Shown one piece after another: positions 7,602-17,311 of a stretch of 64,000 nt of DNA. The notes beneath the pieces were generated by a model. It was not told the DNA's origin, did no database searches, and saw only the letters and a list, made by a program, of their open reading frames with translations. A program made the translations under genes and the position numbers. Source of the DNA: Variovorax dokdonensis (GTDB lineage: Bacteria; Pseudomonadota; Gammaproteobacteria; Burkholderiales; Burkholderiaceae_C); contig NZ_JASZYV010000001.1 in the NCBI RefSeq assembly GCF_030316895.1, positions 496,001 to 560,000 of the forward strand. Reading direction: 5' to 3'. Numbering within the stretch: position 1 is the first letter of the stretch; every line of letters begins with the position of its first letter.

Positions 7602-9089
7602 TCACCAGCTCATCGAGGACAGGTCGTTGCAGAAGATCGGCATCGCGGTCCACAGGCCCTTGACGCCCTTCTTGGCCACGGTCGGGAACTGCGGCTGGTA
7701 GAGGAAGGCGTTGACCGAGTCGGTGGCGATCATGCGCTGCGCGTCGCCCAGCAGCTTGTTGCGCTCGGCCTCGTTGGCGGTGGTCATGATCTTGTCGTAC
7801 AGGTCGCGGAAGGCCTTGCTGTCGTAGCCCCAGTAGTAGTCGGGCTTGGTGTAGTTGTCGAGGTCGAAGGGCTCGACGTGCGAGACGATGGTCAGGTCGT
7901 AGTTGTGCGCGCCGCCATAGGTGCCGCTCAGCCACTGCGCCCACTCGACGTTCTGCAGCTTCACCACGATGCCCACCTTGGCGAGCATGGCTGCAATCAC
8001 TTCGCCACCCTGGCGCGCATAGGGCGGGGGCGGCAGCGTCATGGTCAGCTCCAGCGGCGTCTTCACGCCGGCCTCGGCAAGGAGCTTCTTGGCCTTTTCG
8101 GGGTCGAAGGGGTTGATGCCGGTGGTGTCCACATAGCCGGCCGCATCTGGCACGTAGTGGCTGCCGATGGGAACGCCGAAGCCATCGGCTGCCCCGGCAA
8201 TCACGGCCTTGCGGTCGATGGCTGCCGCAATCGCGCGGCGCACGCGCACGTCGTCCAGCGGCTTCTTCCTGTTGTTGATGGACATGATGGTCTTGGCGCG
8301 CGAGCCGCCCAGGATCACCTGGTAGCGCGGGTTGTTCTGGAACTGCGGTACTGCACGCGTGGTGAAGCGCGGGAAGGCGTCGACGTCGCCGGCCAGCAGC
8401 GCGGACGCCTGCGCGGCCGAGTCGGAGATGAAGCGGAAGGTGACCCGCTTGAGCTTGATCGACGACGGATTGCGAAACCCGTCCCAGGCCGTGAGCACGA
8501 GCGAGGAGCCCTTGACCCAGTTCTGCAGCTTGTAGGGGCCGGTGCCCACCGGTTGCGTGGCGTTGGTGTCGACGCTCTTGGGCTCGACGATCACGGCGGT
8601 GGGTTGGCCCAGCAGGAAGGGCAGATTGGGGTCGATCTCCTTGTTGATCAGCACGACCGTGTAGTCGTCGGCGACCTGCGTGCTCAGCTTGGCGTAGGTG
8701 CGCTTGTCCTTGTTGGTGCTCTTCTCGCCGCCAGCGCGGTCGAACGAGAACTTGACCGCCTGGGCGTTGAACGGCTCGCCGTTCTGGAATTTGACGCCGC
8801 GGCGCAGCTTGAAGGTGTAGGTCTTCAGGTCTGGCGAGACTTCCCAGCTTTCGGCCAGGAGCGGCGTGACCTTGCCGTCGGCATGGATCTTGGTCAGCGT
8901 CTCCAGCACGTTGTAGAGCACGACCTCGCCGATTGCGGCTGCTGCGTTGGCGGTCGGGTCCAGCCCTGGCGGCTCCAGCGTCATGCCCAGCACCATCGAG
9001 CTCTTGTCGGATTGCGCGAAGGCCGGGACGGCCGTCAGGGGCAAGGCGCCGATGGCGGCGGAAGCAAGGAGGGTACGGCGTTTCAACAT
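7602..9089 (-). CDS. ABC transporter substrate-binding protein, family 5 (peptide/nickel type)
   Basis: A 495-residue periplasmic binding protein. The signal peptide MLKRRTLLASAAIGALPLTA has an RR pair followed by TLL, so Tat export is possible though Sec is not excluded. Mature sequence shows the family 5 hallmarks: PGLDPTANAA, LLAESWEVSPDLKTYTF and LRRGVKFQNGEPFNA near the N-terminus. It delivers peptides or other oligomeric solutes to the permease pair encoded upstream in the same unit. Unusually, the receptor gene comes near the end of the operon, between the ATPases and the amidase. The start ATG was chosen over an upstream frame extension because it alone gives a signal peptide. Confidence 0.93.
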   Translation of the reverse strand: MLKRRTLLASAAIGALPLTAVPAFAQSDKSSMVLGMTLEPPGLDPTANAAAAIGEVVLYNVLETLTKIHADGKVTPLLAESWEVSPDLKTYTFKLRRGVKFQNGEPFNAQAVKFSFDRAGGEKSTNKDKRTYAKLSTQVADDYTVVLINKEIDPNLPFLLGQPTAVIVEPKSVDTNATQPVGTGPYKLQNWVKGSSLVLTAWDGFRNPSSIKLKRVTFRFISDSAAQASALLAGDVDAFPRFTTRAVPQFQNNPRYQVILGGSRAKTIMSINNRKKPLDDVRVRRAIAAAIDRKAVIAGAADGFGVPIGSHYVPDAAGYVDTTGINPFDPEKAKKLLAEAGVKTPLELTMTLPPPPYARQGGEVIAAMLAKVGIVVKLQNVEWAQWLSGTYGGAHNYDLTIVSHVEPFDLDNYTKPDYYWGYDSKAFRDLYDKIMTTANEAERNKLLGDAQRMIATDSVNAFLYQPQFPTVAKKGVKGLWTAMPIFCNDLSSMSW

Positions 9090-9129
9090 GTCATGGACTC
9101 CAGAATCGTCGAGTGGGGTTGGGCGAAAG

Positions 9130-9960
9130 TTACAACATCTTGCGAACCGACGGAGGTTCGGCGCGCGGCACGGCCGCCAGCAAGGCCTGCGTGTACGGGT
9201 GCTCCGCATGGGCGAACAGGTCGCCGGGCGCGCCTCGCTCGACCACCAGGCCCCGATGCAGCACGCACACGTCGTCGCACAGGTGGTTGACCACGGCCAG
9301 GTCGTGGCTGATGAGCAAGTAGCTGATGCCGAACTGCTGCTGCAGGTCCTGCATCAGGTTGAGCACCTGGGCCTGCACCGAGACGTCGAGCGCGCTCACG
9401 GGCTCGTCGGCCACGATCAGGCTGGGCCTGGTGATGAGCGCTCGGGCAATGGCAATGCGCTGGCGCTGCCCGCCCGAGAACTCATGCGGGTACTTGTGCA
9501 GGTCGCTGCTGCGCAGGCCCACGGCGGCCAACGATTCGGCGGCGCGTTCGCGCTGCTGCGCGCGCGTGCTCTGCGACAGCGCCGCCAGAGGTTCTGCAAC
9601 GATGCGCTCCACGGTCTGGCGCGGGTCGAGCGAGCCGTACGGGTCCTGGAACACCATCTGGATGTCGCGCCGTGCCGCTTGCAGCTGATCGCGCGGCAAG
9701 CGGTGCAGGTCCCGCCCCATCAGTCGGACGCTGCCGGAGGTGGGCCGATCCAGCGCCATGACCAGTCGTGCGATGGTGGACTTTCCGGAGCCGGATTCGC
9801 CCACGATGCCGAGGCTGCGTCCGGCTTCGAGCGAAAAGCTCACGCCATTGAGCGCCTGTACCTTCGGTGCGGGCGCGAACAGGCTTTCGCGCGGCAGCGT
9901 GTAGTGGCGCACCAGGTCCTGCACTTCGAGCAGCGGCACATGTGGCTGCGCGCTGCTCAT
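9130..9960 (-). CDS. Peptide-type ABC transporter ATPase (DppF/OppF-like)
   Basis: A 276-residue ATP-binding subunit. Walker A is GESGSGKST at 54-62, the signature motif is FSGGQRQR, and Walker B is LIVADEPVSALD followed by the switch His in LLISHDLAVV. The linker-type N-terminus (RHYTLPRESLFAPAPKVQAL) and the HPYTQALLAAVP tail are typical of the second ATPase of oligopeptide/dipeptide importers. The start overlaps the stop of the first ATPase by four bases (ATGA), indicating coupled translation. It pairs with that protein to power the two permeases. Confidence 0.94.
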   Translation of the reverse strand: MSSAQPHVPLLEVQDLVRHYTLPRESLFAPAPKVQALNGVSFSLEAGRSLGIVGESGSGKSTIARLVMALDRPTSGSVRLMGRDLHRLPRDQLQAARRDIQMVFQDPYGSLDPRQTVERIVAEPLAALSQSTRAQQRERAAESLAAVGLRSSDLHKYPHEFSGGQRQRIAIARALITRPSLIVADEPVSALDVSVQAQVLNLMQDLQQQFGISYLLISHDLAVVNHLCDDVCVLHRGLVVERGAPGDLFAHAEHPYTQALLAAVPRAEPPSVRKML

Positions 9961-10967
9961 CGGACGACCTCGGCGCCAGTGTGTGTCGATGCTTGCGCGG
10001 CTTCCACGGCATCGAGCCGGATGCATCGCACCGCATGGTCCACGCCCACCATTTCGGCCGGCGGGCGGACGGCGTGGCACGCGTCGATGGTGAAGGCGCA
10101 GCGCCCCGCAAAGGGGCAGCCGGCGGGAAGATCCACCAGCTCGGGCACGCTGCCGGGGATGGTCGCAAGACGAAGGCCGCGCGGCGCGCCCAGCGCGGGC
10201 CGTGCGGCAAACAGCCCTTGCGTGTACGGATGCGCACGGCGTGCAAACACATCGCCCGTCGCGCCGCTTTCGACGATGCTGCCGCCATACATCACGAGCA
10301 TGCGCGAAACGGTCTGCGCGATCACGCCCAGGTCGTGCGAGATGAGGATCAGCGACATGCCGCGTTCGGCCACGAGGTCGCGGATCAGGTCGAGCACCTG
10401 CTTCTGGATCGTCACATCCAGCGCCGTGGTGGGCTCGTCGGCGATCAGCAGGTCGGGGCCGCAGGCCAAGGCCATCGCGATGCCGATGCGCTGGCGCTGC
10501 CCGCCGGAAAACTGGTGCGGATAGGCGTCGAGGCGCGATGCTGCATCCGGGATGCCGACGCGCTCGAGCAGCCGCAGTGCCTCCTGGCGCGCGGCCTGGG
10601 CCGAAAGCCCGCGATGCAGACGCAAGGGCTCGCCCACTTGGCGTGCGATCGTGTGCACCGGGTTCAGCGCCGTCATCGGCTCCTGGAAGATCATGCCGAT
10701 CCGGTCGCCTCGGATCTTGCACATTTCGCGCTCGGGCAAGCCCACCAGTTCGCGGCCGTCGAACCGAATGCTTCCGCTCACCTTGGCACTGGACGGCAAC
10801 AGGCCCATCAGCGATTGCACCGTGATCGACTTGCCGCAGCCGGATTCGCCCACGATGCCCAGCGTCTCGCCGCGTTCGAGCGTGAAGCCGATGCCGCGCA
10901 CCGCTTCGGCCGGGCCGCGTGGTGTTCGCAGGGCAACGTGAAGATCGTCGACTTCGAGCAAAGGCAT
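9957..10967 (-). CDS. Peptide-type ABC transporter ATPase (DppD/OppD-like)
   Basis: A 336-residue ATP-binding subunit with Walker A GESGCGKS (40-47), the family-typical FQEPMTALNPV, the FSGGQRQR signature and LLIADEPTTALD Walker B. The C-terminal extension carries a Cys-containing GCPFAGRCAF segment, like the DppD/OppD tail that binds a [4Fe-4S] cluster in some members. The ATG at 10967 gives the standard MPLLEVDDL opening. It lies 26 bases after the permease gene and overlaps the next ATPase. It forms the heterodimeric motor with that protein. Confidence 0.94.
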   Translation of the reverse strand: MPLLEVDDLHVALRTPRGPAEAVRGIGFTLERGETLGIVGESGCGKSITVQSLMGLLPSSAKVSGSIRFDGRELVGLPEREMCKIRGDRIGMIFQEPMTALNPVHTIARQVGEPLRLHRGLSAQAARQEALRLLERVGIPDAASRLDAYPHQFSGGQRQRIGIAMALACGPDLLIADEPTTALDVTIQKQVLDLIRDLVAERGMSLILISHDLGVIAQTVSRMLVMYGGSIVESGATGDVFARRAHPYTQGLFAARPALGAPRGLRLATIPGSVPELVDLPAGCPFAGRCAFTIDACHAVRPPAEMVGVDHAVRCIRLDAVEAAQASTHTGAEVVR

Positions 10968-10993
10968 GCGGTGGAGGTGGTGTCCGGAAGAGA

Positions 10994-11878
10994 TCAGCGT
11001 TCCCTGGCCAGGCGTGGGTCGAGCAGGTCGCGCAAGCCGTCGCCAAGGAGATTCAGACCCAGCACGGCGAGGCCGATCGCCACGCCAGGAAAGACGGCAA
11101 GAAGAGGCGCCTGCCACATCATCGTCTGTGCCTCGGCGAGCATGCGACCCCAGGAGGGCTGCGGAGGCTGCGTGCCCAGGCCCAGGTACGACAACGCGGC
11201 TTCCGCCAGGATGGCGATCGCGAAGCGGATGGTGCTTTGCACGATCAGCACGGCCGAGATGTTGGGCAGCACGTGCTGCATGGTGATGGCGAAGGCACCC
11301 TTGCCGCAGGCGCGCGCCGCGGCGACGTACTCGCGGGCCCAGACCGCGTTTGCCGATGCCCGCGTGATGCGCGCAAAGGTGGGGATGTTGTAGATGCCGA
11401 TCGCGATGATCGCGTTGACGATGCCGGGCCCGAACACCGCGGTCATCATGATCGCCGACAGAATGGCTGGGAACGCCAGGGAGAAATCGGTCAGGCGCAT
11501 GATGCCTTCCTCGACCCAGCCTCGCCGGGCCGATGCCAGCAGCCCGAGCGCTGTGCCGACGACCAGCCCGATCCCGACGGCAATGACGCCCACCAGGATC
11601 GAAGCGCGTGCGCCCACCAGCAGCAGCGAAACCACATCGCGCCCGTACACGTCGGTGCCGAGCCAATGCGAAGCACTGGGCGGCTGCAACTTGGAGGCGA
11701 TGTCCATCTCGTAGGGCGACCAGGGTGTCCACACATAGGACAACGCGCCAGCCAGAATCAGCAGCAGCGTGAGCACGCCGCCGATCACGAAACTGCGATG
11801 GCGCAGGGCACGCCGCCAGAAGCCAGGCGCGGCCATGAGCGGCGCGGCCTGCGAGCCGTTAGGCAACACGCTGCTCAT
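10994..11878 (-). CDS. Peptide-type ABC transporter permease (DppC/OppC-like)
   Basis: A 294-residue inner-membrane permease. It has the OppC/DppC N-terminal module (first membrane span GGVLTLLLILAGALSYV), the periplasmic HWLGTDVYGRDVVS motif that is diagnostic of this subunit, and the EAA-loop region EYVAAARACGKG facing the ATPases. About six membrane spans are expected. The ATG at 11878 overlaps the upstream permease stop in an ATGA junction. With the upstream permease it forms the transport channel. Confidence 0.93.
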   Translation of the reverse strand: MSSVLPNGSQAAPLMAAPGFWRRALRHRSFVIGGVLTLLLILAGALSYVWTPWSPYEMDIASKLQPPSASHWLGTDVYGRDVVSLLLVGARASILVGVIAVGIGLVVGTALGLLASARRGWVEEGIMRLTDFSLAFPAILSAIMMTAVFGPGIVNAIIAIGIYNIPTFARITRASANAVWAREYVAAARACGKGAFAITMQHVLPNISAVLIVQSTIRFAIAILAEAALSYLGLGTQPPQPSWGRMLAEAQTMMWQAPLLAVFPGVAIGLAVLGLNLLGDGLRDLLDPRLARER

Positions 11879-12825
11879 AGATCGCTGGCTTTCAGACGAG
11901 GATCGATCGCCGCATAGAGCACATCGACGATGAAGTTCACGATGACCACCATCGCCGCCAGCAGCATCACGCAGTTGCGCACCACGATCAGGTCGCGGTT
12001 GGAAATCGATTGGAAGATGAGCTTGCCCAGGCCGGGCAGCGAGAACACGTTCTCGACCACGATGGTGCCGGCCAGCAGCTCGGAAAACTGCAAGCCCATC
12101 ACCGTGACCACCGGGATCATGGCGTTGCGCAGCACATGGCCCCACAGCACGGCGCGTTGGGACACGCCCTTGGCACGGGCGGTGCGGACAAAGTCTTCGC
12201 GCATCACTTCGAGCACGGCCGAACGCGTGATGCGCGCCAGGATCGCCGCCTGCACCACAGCCAGTGACAGCGCGGGCAGCAGCAGCGCCTTGATCCCGGC
12301 GCCCACACCTTCACCCCACCCGTCGAAGCCGCCTGCGGAGAACCATTGCAGCTTCACCGAGAACAGCAGGATCAGCAGGATCGCGAACCAGAAATTGGGA
12401 ATCGCGACGCCCACCTGCGCCAGGCCCATGAGTCCGACATCACCCAGCTTGTTGTGACGCGCCGCCGCCGTGACGCCCACGATCAGCGCCAGCACCGTGG
12501 TCAGGCCCATCGCCATCACGGCCAGAGGAATGGTCAGCGACAGGCGTTCGAGCACCAATTCGGAAACGGGCGAGCCATACGCATAGCTGTTGCCCAGGTC
12601 TCCGGTCAGGAGACCAGCGACCCAGTGCCAATAGCGTGTCCAGGCGGGCTGGTCCAACCCAAGCTTCGTCGCCAGTGCGGCGACGGCATCTGGGGAAGCA
12701 TCGGCCCCCATGAGCATCTGCGCGGCGTTGCCGGGCAGGATCTCAAGCACCAGGAAGACGATGACCGATGTGGCAATGAGCGTGGCAACCAGCGTGAGGA
12801 TGCGCTTGAACAGGAACAGACTCAT
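11875..12825 (-). CDS. Peptide-type ABC transporter permease (DppB/OppB-like)
   Basis: A 316-residue permease, first gene of the importer unit. MSLFLFKRILTLVATLIATS starts the first membrane span. The family's VFLVLEILPGNAA motif follows, and the EAA loop DFVRTARAKGVSQRAVLWGH lies in the C-terminal half. The ATG at 12825 is chosen because earlier in-frame codons give a non-hydrophobic, Pro-rich extension. The promoter must lie in the 119-base gap shared with the divergent ferredoxin gene. No strong hexamers are obvious on this strand. Confidence 0.93.
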   Translation of the reverse strand: MSLFLFKRILTLVATLIATSVIVFLVLEILPGNAAQMLMGADASPDAVAALATKLGLDQPAWTRYWHWVAGLLTGDLGNSYAYGSPVSELVLERLSLTIPLAVMAMGLTTVLALIVGVTAAARHNKLGDVGLMGLAQVGVAIPNFWFAILLILLFSVKLQWFSAGGFDGWGEGVGAGIKALLLPALSLAVVQAAILARITRSAVLEVMREDFVRTARAKGVSQRAVLWGHVLRNAMIPVVTVMGLQFSELLAGTIVVENVFSLPGLGKLIFQSISNRDLIVVRNCVMLLAAMVVIVNFIVDVLYAAIDPRLKASDL

Positions 12826-12827
12826 AG

Positions 12828-13235
<408 letters not shown>

Positions 13236-13252
13236 TCGGCGTTGCCCGACGA

Positions 13253-13735
13253 TCAATCTTCCGTCTTCGCCTTGGACTTTTTCTTGCTGGACTTGCCGGA
13301 CTTGCTTTCGGCCGTCTCGGCCGTTGCAACGAAGTCTTCAGTGCCGGGCCGGCTGCGCGCCTTGCCTGACTTTTTCATGGGCGCGGCACCCAGCGTCTTG
13401 AGTTCGTGCTTATGGCTTGAAGGTGGCTTCGGCGCCTCGCCGATGATCGTCGCGCCCCGGCCAACTGTTGCGGCTTCCAGGCGCAGACGCTCGCGCTCCA
13501 TGCGTTGCGCCGCTGCCTCGTTCTTGCGTGTGGCCTCGTCGGCCTCGCGCTTTTGCTCGGCGCTGGGCGCCGTTCCGCTGGGGTCGATGCGGACAGCGTC
13601 CGGACACGGTATGTCGGAATAACTGTTGCCGCAGCGCCAGATGGCAGCTTGAGCGATGGGGCTGGCAATGCAGATCAATGTGGCGATGGCCGGCGCGAAT
13701 GCTCGCGCTGGCCAGCCGCGAGACGGCTGGTCCAT
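13253..13735 (-). CDS. Exported Lys-rich protein, DUF4124-like N-terminus
   Basis: A 160-residue protein of unknown function. A signal peptide ends near ASPIAQA, and the mature N-terminus AIWRCGNSYSDIPCPD resembles the DUF4124 pattern (aromatic residue, then a YSD-P segment, with two Cys that could form a disulphide). A charged region rich in Arg/Glu (EADEATRKNEAAAQRMERER) is probably helical, and the tail is Lys/Ser-rich (SKSGKSSKKKSKAK). GGAGG precedes the ATG. It is convergent with the ferredoxin gene and lies downstream of pth, possibly in its own unit. The basic tail suggests binding to an anionic surface or polymer, which is speculation. Confidence 0.75.
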   Translation of the reverse strand: MDQPSRGWPARAFAPAIATLICIASPIAQAAIWRCGNSYSDIPCPDAVRIDPSGTAPSAEQKREADEATRKNEAAAQRMERERLRLEAATVGRGATIIGEAPKPPSSHKHELKTLGAAPMKKSGKARSRPGTEDFVATAETAESKSGKSSKKKSKAKTED

Positions 13736-13795
13736 GAAGTTCCTCCCTTTGTTTTCTTGTGCATGCGGGCAGCCGAGCGGTGCCGCGCATGTCCC

Positions 13796-14428
13796 CTATT
13801 GTGGGGTGGTCGGCGCGTCGTCTGGAGCAGGCTTTCTCGGAGGCTTGGGCCGCGGCGGCTTGCTGGTGTGAATTTGCACGGTGGCCTTGTCCATTTCGCC
13901 GTCGACGAGCAGAGGCACGGCGCGTAGCGAGCGGTCGATGGCTTCGTCGATGGCCTCGCGGTGTTCGCGCAGCGGTTTCTTCAGCACCCAACTCACCACT
14001 TCCGACTTGGCGCCGGGGTGGCCGATGCCCAGGCGCAGGCGCCAGTAGTCGCCCGTGCCCAGTTGAGCGTGGATATCGCGCAAACCGTTGTGGCCCGCGT
14101 GGCTGCCGCCGAACTTGAGCTTGGCCTGCCCGGGCACGATGTCGAGTTCGTCATGCACGACCAGGATTTCCTCGGGCGCGATCTTGAAGAAGCGCGCCAA
14201 TGCCGACACGGACTTGCCCGACAGGTTCATGAATGTCTGGGGCTCCAGCAGCCAGACGGTTTCGCCGCCGATCTGAGTACGCGCCACCAGGCCGTGGTAG
14301 CTGCGATCCGGTACCAGCGACGTCTTGCAGTCGCGCGCCAGCGCGTCAATCCACCAGAAGCCCGCGTTGTGGCGCGTGGCTTCGTATTCCGGGCCCGGAT
14401 TGCCCAGTCCGACGAACAGCTTGATCAT
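13796..14428 (-). CDS. pth: Peptidyl-tRNA hydrolase
   Basis: A 210-residue Pth, which releases peptides from peptidyl-tRNA dropped by the ribosome. The N-terminal [18 protein letters not shown] contains the catalytic His20 and Asn21, and the [12 protein letters not shown] motif holds the conserved Asp. Downstream [13 protein letters not shown] is also diagnostic. The C-terminal Pro/Lys tail ([11 protein letters not shown]) is longer than in E. coli. The neighbour rplY is the usual partner; a bidirectional hairpin between them suggests that pth is partly or wholly transcribed from its own promoter. Confidence 0.97.
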   Translation of the reverse strand: MIKLFVGLGNPGPEYEATRHNAGFWWIDALARDCKTSLVPDRSYHGLVARTQIGGETVWLLEPQTFMNLSGKSVSALARFFKIAPEEILVVHDELDIVPGQAKLKFGGSHAGHNGLRDIHAQLGTGDYWRLRLGIGHPGAKSEVVSWVLKKPLREHREAIDEAIDRSLRAVPLLVDGEMDKATVQIHTSKPPRPKPPRKPAPDDAPTTPQ

Positions 14429-14457
14429 GGTTGCGGATTATCTCGCCCGCTCCAATG

Positions 14458-14484
14458 AAAACGGCCCGCCGAGGCGGGCCGTTT
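14458..14484 (-). terminator. Rho-independent terminator after rplY
   Basis: A 12-bp perfect stem (AAACGGCCCGCC with GGCGGGCCGTTT, 2-base loop) lies between rplY and pth. In the minus-strand transcript it ends in TTTTCATT. Its symmetry would also let it work in the other direction. Confidence 0.7.
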
Positions 14485-14507
14485 GCAGGCAGGCGCAGTG
14501 AAGAGAA

Positions 14508-15143
14508 TTACTTCTTGCCCTTGGCCGGCTTCGCGTCGGCAGCGGCAGCGGGGGCGGCTTCGGCCGGAGCGGCTTCTTCCTCGATGCGCGGTGCGACGGC
14601 GGAGACAACCACAGGGTTGACCTTGCCGTGGCTCACGTACTTCGCGCCCTTGGGCAGCTTCAGGTCGTTCACGTGGATGGTGGCACCGTTCGTCAGCGTG
14701 GACAGGTCGACCTCGATGAACTCGGGCAGGTCAGCCGGCAGCACGTTCAGTTCGATTTCGGTCATCACGTGGTTGACCAGGTTGTGGTGCAGCTTGACGG
14801 CCTCGGACTCTTCCTCGCCCTTGAAGTGCACCGGCACCTTGGCCGTGATGCGGGTGCGTGCGTCGACACGCTGGAAGTCCACGTGCTGGACCATCTGCTT
14901 GAAGGGGTGGTATTGCACGTCACGCAGCAGAACCTTGCTGACGGCGCCGGCCACTTCCATCTCGAGGATGGAGGAGTGGAACGCTTCCTTCTTCAGGGCG
15001 TGCCAGAGGGCGTTGTGATCGATCTCGATCAGTTGCGGCTGGCCTTCGCCACCGTAGACGATGCCGGGCGTCTTGCCCGAGGTGCGCAGACGGCGGCTCG
15101 CACCCGTACCCTGCTTGGCGCGCTCAAAAGCGACGAATTTCAT
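14508..15143 (-). CDS. rplY: 50S ribosomal protein L25 (CTC-type)
   Basis: A 211-residue L25/Ctc protein that binds 5S rRNA. The N-terminal L25 domain ([19 protein letters not shown], then GKTPGIVYG) is followed by the C-terminal CTC beta domain and an Ala/Glu/Lys-rich tail, the long form normal in betaproteobacteria. It sits 98 bases downstream of prs on the same strand, a conserved pair, and is followed by a strong hairpin terminator. Confidence 0.97.
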   Translation of the reverse strand: MKFVAFERAKQGTGASRRLRTSGKTPGIVYGGEGQPQLIEIDHNALWHALKKEAFHSSILEMEVAGAVSKVLLRDVQYHPFKQMVQHVDFQRVDARTRITAKVPVHFKGEEESEAVKLHHNLVNHVMTEIELNVLPADLPEFIEVDLSTLTNGATIHVNDLKLPKGAKYVSHGKVNPVVVSAVAPRIEEEAAPAEAAPAAAADAKPAKGKK

Positions 15144-15241
15144 GACTGACTCCTAAAGACGCCGACCGCGACCAGTGCGACGTCGACTACAAAAAGGGCC
15201 TGCACGACGGCAAGCCCGCGGTTTGGAGCTGGCTCTCTTGC

Positions 15242-16213
15242 TTAGAAGAGGTTGTCCTGCTCCGAGAAAAGGCTCATGACCGACTCACCCTTGGCGATGC
15301 GCTGGATCGTCTCGGCGATCAGCGGCGCCACGGACAGCTGGCGGATCTTGCCGCAGGCGGTGGCGCCTTCGGACAGCGGAATGGTGTTCGTCACCACCAC
15401 TTCGTCGAGGGCCGACTGGGTGATGCGCTCGATGGCCGGGCCGGAGAAGATGGGGTGCGTGCAATACGCATAGACCTTCTTGGCGCCGCGCTCCTTGAGC
15501 ACCTCGGCGGCTTTCACCAGCGTGCCTGCGGTGTCGATCATGTCGTCCATGATCACGCAGTTGCGGCCGTCGATCTCGCCGATGACGTTCATCACTTCGC
15601 TCACGTTCGCCTTGGGGCGACGCTTGTCGATGATGGCCAGGTCGGTGTTGAGCTGCTTGGCCAGGGCCCGGGCACGCACCACGCCGCCCACATCGGGCGA
15701 AACGACGATCAGGTCTTCGTAGTTCTTGGCGCGCAGGTCGCCCAGCAGCACCGGCGACGCATAGATGTTGTCGACCGGAATGTCGAAGAAGCCCTGGATC
15801 TGATCGGCGTGCAGGTCCATGGTCAGGACCCGGCTCACGCCCACCGTCTGCAACAGGTTGGCCACGACCTTGGCCGAGATCGGCACGCGCGAACTGCGCG
15901 GACGGCGGTCTTGGCGGGCATAGCCGAAATAGGGAATGACAGCGCTGATTCGTTCGGCCGAAGCGCGCTTGAGCGCGTCGACCATGATAAGCAGTTCCAT
16001 CAGGTTTTCGTTGGTCGGGGCGCAGGTGGACTGCACCACGAACACGTCGCGCGCTCGCACGTTCTGGTTGATCTCGACGGTCACTTCGCCGTCGGAGAAG
16101 CGACCAACACGCGCGGCGCCTACCGTGGTGCCCAGATTCTGGGCAATGTCAGAGGCAAGGCCTGGATTGGCGTTGCCGGTAAAAACCATGAAATCAGGAT
16201 GCGAAGCCTGCAT
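15242..16213 (-). CDS. prs: Ribose-phosphate pyrophosphokinase
   Basis: A 323-residue PRPP synthetase making phosphoribosyl pyrophosphate from ribose 5-phosphate and ATP for nucleotide, His and Trp synthesis. Visible are YARQDRR, the [15 protein letters not shown] motif, the flexible-loop [11 protein letters not shown] and the PRPP-binding [12 protein letters not shown]. Length matches the class I enzyme. Start is the ATG giving [11 protein letters not shown]; the second Met would be eight residues later. It lies between tRNA-Gln and rplY in the order lolB-ispE-tRNA-prs-rplY-pth. Confidence 0.97.
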   Translation of the reverse strand: MQASHPDFMVFTGNANPGLASDIAQNLGTTVGAARVGRFSDGEVTVEINQNVRARDVFVVQSTCAPTNENLMELLIMVDALKRASAERISAVIPYFGYARQDRRPRSSRVPISAKVVANLLQTVGVSRVLTMDLHADQIQGFFDIPVDNIYASPVLLGDLRAKNYEDLIVVSPDVGGVVRARALAKQLNTDLAIIDKRRPKANVSEVMNVIGEIDGRNCVIMDDMIDTAGTLVKAAEVLKERGAKKVYAYCTHPIFSGPAIERITQSALDEVVVTNTIPLSEGATACGKIRQLSVAPLIAETIQRIAKGESVMSLFSEQDNLF

Positions 16214-16286
16214 TGCGAGTTCCGGCGTTGCGAAGATGGGGCCTGGTGGCCCCAGGGGGCCGCACTTGCGTCGAGACTAGTTTATC

Positions 16287-16363
16287 TGGCAGGGGAGGAA
16301 GGACTCGAACCCTCGAATGCCGGAATCAAAATCCGGTGCCTTAACCAACTTGGCGACTCCCCT
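16287..16363 (-). tRNA. tRNA-Gln (TTG anticodon)
   Basis: A 77-base cloverleaf on the minus strand. The acceptor stem pairs AGGGGAG with CTCCCCT, followed by discriminator G and an encoded CCA. The anticodon stem CCGGA/TCCGG encloses loop TTTTGAT with anticodon TTG. The T-arm has GAGGG TTCGAGT CCTTC with one G-T pair. It lies 41 bases after ispE and 73 before prs on the same strand and is probably released from their transcript. Confidence 0.97.
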
Positions 16364-16404
16364 ACACGGGACGTCGATACCGCTCGAAGAGCGAAATCGC
16401 CGAC

Positions 16405-17298
16405 CTATGAATTGTCGCTGTCTGCCCACCCGGCCAGGGGATGAACCGACATGTTCCTGCACTGGCGGACTGCCCAGCCTTTCGGCGCATCGGACAGGTC
16501 TGCTTCCTGCAGATTTGCTGCCCGCGCGCTTGGCACCAAGGGTGCAAAGACTGCGCTGCCTGAACCAGTCATCCGGGCCTTGAGACCTTTGGCGCCCAGC
16601 CAATCGATGGCTTGGGAAACCTCGGGGCAGAGCCTTTGGGCAACCGGCTGCAAGTCGTTTCTCCCAAAATCGAACAGTTCATGTTCGTCTTGTTTGCAAC
16701 ATGCAGCAAAGCCAGAGATTGTAGCACGTGTTGTGTTCCTCTCAAGGTCGTCCGCAACAAAAATTGATCTTGTGTCGATGCCTTGATTGGGGCGAACCAC
16801 CACGACCTGGGTCTGCGGCAATTGAACGGGCGTGATTTTCTCACCGATTCCTTCCACCCATGCGTTTTGGCCGTGCAGGAAGAAGGGCACGTCGGCTCCG
16901 AGCGTCAGGCCAATGGCTTCCAGGCGGGACAGGGGCAAGTTCAAGTCCCACAGCCGGTTGAGCGCCAGCAGGCAGGTGGCCGCGTCGGAAGAGCCTCCGC
17001 CCATTCCGGCCTGAGCCGGGATGCGCTTGGCGATCGCGATGTGCGCCCCGGCATCGGTCGGCGCCAGAGGCTGCAGCGCACGCGCGGCGCGCAGCACCAA
17101 GTCGTCAGCAGGCAGGGGTGCTTCGAGGTCCTCGCGCGACAAGATGCCGTCGCTGCGCCTTTCGATGTGAAGCGTGTCGCACCAGTCAATCAGCATGAAG
17201 ACAGACTGCAGCAGGTGATAGCCGTCCGCGCGTCGCCCGGTCACGTGCAGAAAGAGGTTGAGCTTGGCCGGCGCGGGCAAGTCGTACAAGGCCTTCAT
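16405..17298 (-). CDS. ispE: 4-diphosphocytidyl-2-C-methyl-D-erythritol kinase
   Basis: A 297-residue GHMP kinase of the non-mevalonate isoprenoid pathway, phosphorylating CDP-methylerythritol. PAPAKLNLFLHVTGRRADGY at the N-terminus and the ATP-binding PAQAGMGGGSSDAAT are diagnostic, and the late RMTGSGSAVFA motif is present. The stretch coding residues about 170-215 (around 16660-16790) is clearly richer in A and T than its surroundings, though the frame remains intact. It follows lolB by 13 bases and precedes tRNA-Gln. Confidence 0.96.
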   Translation of the reverse strand: MKALYDLPAPAKLNLFLHVTGRRADGYHLLQSVFMLIDWCDTLHIERRSDGILSREDLEAPLPADDLVLRAARALQPLAPTDAGAHIAIAKRIPAQAGMGGGSSDAATCLLALNRLWDLNLPLSRLEAIGLTLGADVPFFLHGQNAWVEGIGEKITPVQLPQTQVVVVRPNQGIDTRSIFVADDLERNTTRATISGFAACCKQDEHELFDFGRNDLQPVAQRLCPEVSQAIDWLGAKGLKARMTGSGSAVFAPLVPSARAANLQEADLSDAPKGWAVRQCRNMSVHPLAGWADSDNS

Positions 17299-17311
17299 GG
17301 GCGCGGGAAGC

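Noticed and set aside
15455-16444. A plus-strand frame of 329 codons antisense to prs and tRNA-Gln
   Set aside because: It is the shadow of prs and ends in the typical antisense-tRNA peptide; codon use and families support only prs.
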